DNA of 64,000 nt from Flavobacteriaceae bacterium (GTDB lineage Bacteria; Bacteroidota; Bacteroidia; Flavobacteriales; Flavobacteriaceae). The stretch is from positions 42,618 to 106,617 of the forward strand of contig JABDNT010000018.1 of the NCBI GenBank assembly GCA_013043685.1. The letters are read 5' to 3'. Under the pieces are notes generated by a model. That model saw nothing but the letters and a program-made list of their open reading frames with translations. It had not been told where the DNA came from and searched no databases. Below are positions 59,201 through 64,000 of the stretch, piece by piece. Position 1 is the stretch's first letter. Each line of letters starts with the position of its first letter. A program made the position numbers and the translations under genes.

Positions 59201-59558
59201 CCATGGCGCTGTTCTTATTGATTTCCTGTTGTTTTGACACCACATTAGTGAGAAGGATCGTGAGTGACCAGAACATAAAGAGGATTGTAAATGCACTCAC
59301 AAAGACGGACATCAGGTTGATGGTAAGCGCGATACTACTGGCATCCATAGCAAAAATCGAAAAGAATGCGCCCAGGATCTGATAAAGTGGAGCTCCCGGG
59401 GGGTGTCCCACTTCCAGGTTACTCGCGGTAGTGATATACTCACCGGCATCCCAAAAACTGGCAGTAGGTTCTACGGTGAGCCAATAGGTAAGCAACGCAA
59501 TGGCGAACACGCTCCATCCTAAAATTCTATTCCATTTAACGAAGTTGAAATCGGACAT
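56265..59558 (-). CDS. DUF2723 family large membrane protein (putative glycosyltransferase)
   Basis: YWLTVEPTASFWDAGEYITTASNLEVGHPPGAPLYQILGAFFSIF, multi-TM N-terminal half, soluble C-terminal half. Confidence 0.92.
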   Translation of the reverse strand: MSDFNFVKWNRILGWSVFAIALLTYWLTVEPTASFWDAGEYITTASNLEVGHPPGAPLYQILGAFFSIFAMDASSIALTINLMSVFVSAFTILFMFWSLTILLTNVVSKQQEINKNSAMAILGSAAVGSLAFAFTDSFWFNAVEAEVYASAACIMSILFYAGLRWEREMNTPRGDRWVVLIAFIIGLSFGVHFMGLLTIPAIGFLYYFKNYKNITAKNFIVANIVMVAILLFIFKLLLPMTLKFFSASELFFVNDIGLPFNSGTIIAGLLFIGLFYYGLRQSRKKGFVRLNTLLLCILFIFIGFSSWLMLPIRANAGVVINENNPNNARELLAYYNREQYPETHLFYGPQFTETYAGLDPDNPYKDDKPKYEKDEKAGKYVIVNRYENAGQNTDDAHKAFLPRMWSIEHTENYISYIDGLDFSVKRQYRGEARLIEEVNKFKEAYKEGLVDAEDYNTFLTNFSAYLDIEKPSFIDNMKFMFSYQFGYMYWRYFLWNFAGRQNDVQGNEDDLNGNWISGIKFIDELFIGSQDNLTTDMKNNKARNTYYFLPLLLGIIGLVFHFFNDRRTFWVLLVFFLFTGLALKVYLNERPFEPRERDYALVGSFYVFAIWIGFGVYALYEIAKEYLKPKMALPIILAVTTLAGPVLLATQNWDDHDRSNRYTAQSMGKMYLDSCDENAILFTIGDNDTFALWYAQNIEGYRQDVRIVNTSLFQTDWYIDDMKKKAWSSDPIPSQLTHDDYKFGSRDFLFYQETSQDTLDIKRWMNWVANDSEATTIALESGQIANSFPSKIIRVPVDKETVLRNGIVPQEDADLIVPYIDIELKGDILYKNRMMMLDIIANNNWERPIYFSGGSFGDDDYLWMKDYLQLDGIVYKLVPIRTPIDRRNPFDMGRIDTDKMYDIVMKWDWGNSGSPDIYHDTETRRNGISYRSNLARLAEALINEGKTEKAENVLDLGMEKMPVKYFEYYSLLEPFILGYYELEKPEKARAIYEEVSQKYQENLLFYSGMKIKRQYSLADEIISNMERYRSIVDIAIVYDTEEFGKQEATEFNDYLKLFRHFYAENEGIDPDKKPATEDSSGLQTNGISEDTSETDLP

Positions 59559-59831
59559 ATAAATTACGGGTTATTGGTCGAGGCGAATTTACTAATAATA
59601 TGGCTAAGCAAACTCCTAAAAAAATACTAACGTGCCTATTAGGGGCATTATTTTAAGAAAAAGGGGGGTGGAAATTGGTTCTAGACCTTTGTCACATTTT
59701 AGATAAGGGGTTTTAGTACAGGATTGGCCTGTTACTGCAGTACTTATCTTTAGTGTGCTCTCTGTTATTTTTGCCAATATTTGTTTGTACGAACCAAAGT
59801 TTATATTAAATTTGCGCACTCATTATGGTAT

Positions 59832-59904
59832 TGGCCCATGGTGTAACTGGCAACACGTCTGGTTTTGGTCCAGAAGAGTCTAGGTTCGAGCCCTAGTGGG
59901 CCAA
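59832..59904 (+). tRNA. tRNA-Gln (TTG)
   Basis: Acceptor TGGCCCA/TGGGCCA, anticodon stem TCTGG-TTTTGGT-CCAGA (TTG), T-arm CTAGGTTCGAGCCCTAG. Confidence 0.95.
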
Positions 59905-59907
59905 CAA

Positions 59908-59945
59908 AACAAAACCCCCGGAACAATTGTTCCGGGGGTTTTGTT
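59908..59945. terminator. Intrinsic terminator after tRNA-Gln
   Basis: aacaaaacccccggaacaattgttccgggggttttgtt, a perfect 38-bp palindrome. Confidence 0.85.
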
Positions 59946-60044
59946 CTGGGTTAAAAGTGAGAAGTGAATGGTGAATAGGACATTAAGCTATTGAAATAGT
60001 ACTCTAATCTTAAAGAATCTCCAAAGCTGCCCACTGTGGCGGGT

Positions 60045-60099
60045 GATCCCTTCCTGAAAATTTGGAACTTTATAATCAATAAATTTTCAGGGAGGGGTC
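60045..60099. repeat. Inverted repeat with 19-nt arms in intergenic DNA
   Basis: gatcccttcctgaaaattt / aaattttcagggaggggtc (2 mismatches) around a 17-nt spacer; no T-tract. Confidence 0.6.
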
Positions 60100-60307
60100 G
60101 TTCCGCAGATAACATTGAAGCGTGCACTCCCATTTATTATATTATCCGTATCGATTGTTGCGGGACTTTTCCTTTAGTGTGATTCGTAAGTTGTGAAAGG
60201 TGAAACGGAACATCAACTATCGCAATTCACGATTCAATTCTATAGTTCAGTGTTTATTGTCGTTTCCCTGTTCGAAGGTGTTCTTAAATAATCGTTTCTA
60301 TTATGGA

Positions 60308-60814
60308 TTAACGCTCATGCGCCTGGATAAAAGTCTCAATATCTCTATCAAAATGGTAATAACCAGACTTATCGTCTCCAATGATATTCAGCTTATCCAG
60401 TAAGGTTCGCGCAGTGGCTTCTTCTTCCAACTGCTCCGTTACATACCACTGCATGAAATTATTGGTGTTATAGTCCTTCTCCTGCAGACAGGCACCTATA
60501 ATTGTATTTATCTGCTCGGTCACGAAGACCTCGCTTTCCAGAAATTTCTGAAACAACGCGCCCAGTGAGTCAAAAGAATCCTTGGGTTGCTCAAGTGAAG
60601 GAATAATCACTTTTCCGCCTCGTTCGTTAACGAACTTCACCAATTTCAGCATATGCTCCCGTTCTTCTTCGGATTGGGTATAAAAGAAATTCGCAACCCC
60701 TCCATAGCCTTCCGCATCCGCCCAGGAGGCCATAGCCAAATATTGCATCGAAGCCATTGCTTCGTATTTAATCTGATCGTTAAGTAGATTTTCTATTGAA
60801 GTGTGCATTTTCAA
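60308..60814 (-). CDS. Ferritin
   Basis: LNDQIKYEAMASMQYLAMASWADAEGYGGVANFFYTQSEEEREHMLKLVKFVNERGGKV. Confidence 0.95.
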   Translation of the reverse strand: MKMHTSIENLLNDQIKYEAMASMQYLAMASWADAEGYGGVANFFYTQSEEEREHMLKLVKFVNERGGKVIIPSLEQPKDSFDSLGALFQKFLESEVFVTEQINTIIGACLQEKDYNTNNFMQWYVTEQLEEEATARTLLDKLNIIGDDKSGYYHFDRDIETFIQAHER

Positions 60815-60947
60815 ATAGCTTTAAGCCACCGTATGTGGTGGTGTTATTAATGAACAAAGTTACCAACTAAATCATCTAATTCATTGCTATTTCCAGTAAT
60901 TTTATTTATCGTAGAATAGAAAAACGAAATGTGCTGAATAAAAAATT

Positions 60948-61130
60948 TCACGATGTCCATTTCTTAATGATATCCGTTGGTGTTTCCACCAGAATGGTGC
61001 GATCACCGCGAATGGCAATAGGTTGTTTCAGGATCTCGGGATTGTGCTGTATTATCTTGATCCAGTTTTCATCTGAAAAATCATGATACTCGAAATGAGA
61101 AGAATACGAAAGATGGTCCTGATTAACCAT
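60948..61130 (-). CDS. ArsC/Spx-like C-terminal half protein (small or truncated)
   Basis: MVNQDHLSYSSHFEYHDFSDENWIKIIQHNPEILKQPIAIRGDRTILVETPTDIIKKWTS resembles the ArsC family C-terminus; no thioredoxin-like N-terminal half nearby. Confidence 0.5.
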   Translation of the reverse strand: MVNQDHLSYSSHFEYHDFSDENWIKIIQHNPEILKQPIAIRGDRTILVETPTDIIKKWTS

Positions 61131-61311
61131 ATCTACAATTTGCAAATAAATTATCCGAAAATAGATAAACTTAAATTGAACTTCAATTCTACAGTTCATA
61201 CTTACCGTTCGGTCCGAAATTTAGAGAAATTCTGACTTTAGTCATGGCAGATTCTTTGGTCATTCGTTACATTTGAACGTATACGACTGTGTAATACTAA
61301 TGCCTCAAATC

Positions 61312-62232
61312 ATGAAAATTCTGTTAACCATAATCATCAGTCTTTTCGTTCTGCAGAGTTACGCGCAAGTTCATAAGCTTTCTTCGTTAAAAAAGACCGA
61401 TACCGTTGAAAAAGTGGGAACTCTGGATTCATTACCAGTTTGGGTTCACGTGGATCGCCCGGTTCCTATTAAGAAATATTTCCACTATTTAGATTCTTTA
61501 GTTAGCCGTTACGATTCCCTGGTATCATACCCTGTGACAGAACACCTTTTAGTACATGCCAATCCATGGATCATAGATTCACTTGTCAATACGGATTATT
61601 ACCGGTTGATAGAGCGGGATTCGTTTGTTTATGATCAGAAAGAAATCGTTATTTTAAAAACCGGAGATTCCATTGTAATTCCAGATGTGGAATCCGCAAA
61701 TTCAATCCTGAAGGACTTTAAAAGCACATGGATTGATGTAAATATCCCGGAATACAGGTTGCGGATATTCAGGGATTCGGTGGAAATGTACACCGTCCCG
61801 ATTCGTGTGGGACAAAACCGCAAAAAATTCCTGGCCATGGGAGGCAGGGTAACCGATCTTCGCACTAAAACCGGTATCGGTAAAATAATAAGGCACGAAC
61901 GGGATCCGGATTTTTATAACCCAACCAATGGCAGGCGATTTTATCTCACCAGGCGCGATGACGACAGCGTTACCGTGATGCCGCAGATCCCTTGGATAGA
62001 AACGGAGATCAACGGTGTGAGAAACGGGCAATTGATCCATCCCACGACCAACCCTGAGACCTTAAATAAGCCCTATTCCAACGGTTGTATAGGAACAACC
62101 GAAGGAGACGCCTGGATCATTTATTATTATGCACCGCTCAAAACGGCTATCCATATCCGGTATGAATTATCGGTTTTAGACTATAAGGGTGAGGCCATAG
62201 AACTAAAGGATATTTATGGGTTTAAAGAATAA
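61312..62232 (+). CDS. L,D-transpeptidase (YkuD family)
   Basis: WIDVNIPEYRLRIFRDSVEMYTVPIRVGQ...LIHPTTNPETLNKPYSNGCIGTTEGDAWIIYYY; start at MKILLTIIISLFVLQSYAQ. Confidence 0.93.
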   Translation: MKILLTIIISLFVLQSYAQVHKLSSLKKTDTVEKVGTLDSLPVWVHVDRPVPIKKYFHYLDSLVSRYDSLVSYPVTEHLLVHANPWIIDSLVNTDYYRLIERDSFVYDQKEIVILKTGDSIVIPDVESANSILKDFKSTWIDVNIPEYRLRIFRDSVEMYTVPIRVGQNRKKFLAMGGRVTDLRTKTGIGKIIRHERDPDFYNPTNGRRFYLTRRDDDSVTVMPQIPWIETEINGVRNGQLIHPTTNPETLNKPYSNGCIGTTEGDAWIIYYYAPLKTAIHIRYELSVLDYKGEAIELKDIYGFKE

Positions 62233-62352
62233 CTGCTGGACGCTTCGATATTCTTTATACCTATGCCGATTCATTAGAAATACCATGATGAATATCATAG
62301 TTCGGATTGGCGACAGAAATTACCTTTATTAGTTAAGCATTAAAATAGAGGT

Positions 62353-62739
62353 ATGGACATTTCAAATTTTCTCACGGCTTTTTGGGGATGGTATCTTATC
62401 ATTTTCTTTGTAATACTGAGCTTCAATCCTAAACGGATCAAACAGATTTTCAATGACCTAAAAGATCAGAAATTTACCATTCTGGCTGCCTTTCTGGCAA
62501 TAATAATAGGCCTGCTGAATGTTATCGCCCATAATATTTGGGAATCAGATCACCGGGTGGTCGTAACCATGCTTGGCTGGATATCTCTATTCCTTGGACT
62601 GTCACTATTCATAATCCCGAATATTGTTTCGGGGTGGCTGGATTATATAAATATGAAACTTGTTCAGGTTTTCTATGTAGCACTCTTATTTGTAGGAATC
62701 TATCTCCTGAATGTAGTGTATCAGTTAGTGCCTTACTAG
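62353..62739 (+). CDS. Four-TM hypothetical membrane protein
   Basis: Hydrophobic segments throughout, ATG start, coding-like composition. Confidence 0.65.
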   Translation: MDISNFLTAFWGWYLIIFFVILSFNPKRIKQIFNDLKDQKFTILAAFLAIIIGLLNVIAHNIWESDHRVVVTMLGWISLFLGLSLFIIPNIVSGWLDYINMKLVQVFYVALLFVGIYLLNVVYQLVPY

Positions 62740-62800
62740 TGGGTAATTGAATTTGAAAAAAGTAACAAATTCAAAATGGATTTCCATTACTTGATTTTAG

Positions 62801-63196
62801 TTATGGAATTTGGTTTCGTCGTCCCGATGTTGTTCGGTTACTTCTTCCACGGTTGCTTCGGTAATCCCTGTGATACACATCGATCCGATCTCCAAAATAA
62901 TTGTCTATTCGAATATACCTGGAACGCCTTAGGTTTACCGTATTAAATCGAGGAGGTAAAATATTCACGGTGATCCAAATTCCGTTTTCCAGATAGATGT
63001 AATTACCGAAGGTTAAATCGTAATAGATTAAATAATCGGGGAAATAAACATATCTAACAGTTTCTACCCGATTCGGATAAAACCAGGGAGGTGGTGGAGC
63101 CGACGGTCTTGATGAGAAAATTACAGGACCACAACTGCCTAGGGCAAAGAAAGCTGCAATCACCCATAATTTAAGTTTAGAATAAGTAGCTTTCAT
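62801..63196 (-). CDS. Hypothetical lipoprotein with basic Arg/Ser-rich tail
   Basis: MKATYSKLKLWVIAAFFALGSCGP lipobox; tail YHRDYRSNRGRSNRTTSGRRNQIP. Confidence 0.65.
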   Translation of the reverse strand: MKATYSKLKLWVIAAFFALGSCGPVIFSSRPSAPPPPWFYPNRVETVRYVYFPDYLIYYDLTFGNYIYLENGIWITVNILPPRFNTVNLRRSRYIRIDNYFGDRIDVYHRDYRSNRGRSNRTTSGRRNQIP

Positions 63197-63366
63197 AACT
63201 TTTGTTTTAACCTATAAAGGAAGTAGTTACCGGGTTAATTTGCAATGATTTAGATCACTACTAAAAGTATATTTGGTGACCAAAATCATAAAAAAGACTT
63301 CTTTAACCTAATACTTTTGAAAATAGATTGTGTGTTCATTATCAATTTTAAAACACTGCTGCACAG

Positions 63367-63975
63367 ATGTTAACTTTCAAGAATTACAACATAGCAGATT
63401 GGTTCTCCTTTTACAGGATAGCCGCCGCACCCGTATTACTGCTTCTTGCAATTTTCGATTTACGAGAAATATTTTCCTGGATGTTATTAATTAGTTTCTC
63501 GACCGACGCGATCGACGGGTATCTGGCAAGAACATTAAAAATTAGTAGTCCCCGTGGATCTCAGCTTGATTCAATGGGGGATCAGTTGACTTTAGTTATG
63601 GGGGTGGTGGGTTTGTTCGTTTTCGAACCGGAGTTTATGAACAACAAACTACAACTACTGCTTATAGTCTTTATACCCTATTTCTCACAAATGATTATCG
63701 CTTTTGTTAAATATGGCAAAGCGACAGCTTTTCACACATATTTCGCCAAATTATCCGCAGTAGTTCAAGGTGTATTTATTTTATGGGCCCTGTTTTTTGA
63801 ACCCGTACTATGGCTTTTCTATACAGTACTGACTGTAGGAGTTCTTGAAACCATTGAAGAAATTACCCTTATCTCCATGCATGATAATTGGACCAAAGAT
63901 GTTAAGGGAATCTATTGGGCCCTCAAAAAAAGAAGAAAGGACAAAAAAAAGGACAAAAATCGAGAATCGGAATAG
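63367..63975 (+). CDS. CDP-alcohol phosphatidyltransferase family protein
   Basis: Starts NIADWFSFYRIAAAPVLL; motif STDAIDGYLARTLKISSPRGSQLDSMGDQLT (DGxxAR...GxxxDxxxD). Confidence 0.93.
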   Translation: MLTFKNYNIADWFSFYRIAAAPVLLLLAIFDLREIFSWMLLISFSTDAIDGYLARTLKISSPRGSQLDSMGDQLTLVMGVVGLFVFEPEFMNNKLQLLLIVFIPYFSQMIIAFVKYGKATAFHTYFAKLSAVVQGVFILWALFFEPVLWLFYTVLTVGVLETIEEITLISMHDNWTKDVKGIYWALKKRRKDKKKDKNRESE

Positions 63976-64000
63976 TCATGCGCAGGTATTCGCTTTTTAC

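Noticed and set aside
61243-61262. Sigma-54-like TGGCAGATTCTTTGG upstream of the L,D-transpeptidase gene
   Set aside because: The key GC of the -12 element is GG here, and a good TAnnTTTG box (TACATTTG) sits just downstream.
1-64000. CRISPR arrays, prophage, integrase or transposase genes
   Set aside because: I found no regularly spaced repeats with spacers and no recombinase-like proteins in the ORF track.

Overview
This window looks like ordinary chromosome from a Flavobacteriaceae-type Bacteroidota. The evidence is gene content (ExbB/ExbD/PorT-like–rpoN–asnS block, DUF5686, DUF5916 and DUF2723 proteins) and TAnnTTTG-type promoter boxes. I see about 48 credible protein genes, tRNA-Ser(GGA), tRNA-Gln(TTG) and several intrinsic terminators. 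I see no CRISPR array, integrase or transposase. Main gene groups are: TetR/TolC-like pair (TolC cut by the left edge); 2-oxoglutarate dehydrogenase E1/E2; a HisKA_3-type kinase with a LuxR-type regulator; tatD–ansA; ExbB–ExbD–ExbD–PorT-like; rpoN; asnS; frr/pyrH; rplM–rpsI–rpsB–tsf; polA; a cyanophycin locus (isoaspartyl peptidase, cyanophycinase, cyanophycin synthetase); a TPR kinase/LytTR regulator/fibre-like surface protein block; a GH92 plus glycosylasparaginase operon; an MBOAT/AlgX-like acetylation pair; and DUF2723, ferritin and L,D-transpeptidase genes. The most interesting unexplained signal is a pair of 21-bp-phased direct repeats (core TTTAGYGAAW). One pair lies upstream of the LytTR regulator gene and one upstream of the adjacent surface-protein gene, with the spacing expected for LytTR-domain binding. 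Other points worth checking are the cyanophycin locus, a C1q/TNF-like domain on the fibre protein, the probable secreted N-glycan operon, a possibly leaderless tatD transcript with an operator-like palindrome, two long non-terminator hairpins, and an ArsC-like half gene. All calls were made by eye; no database search was run.
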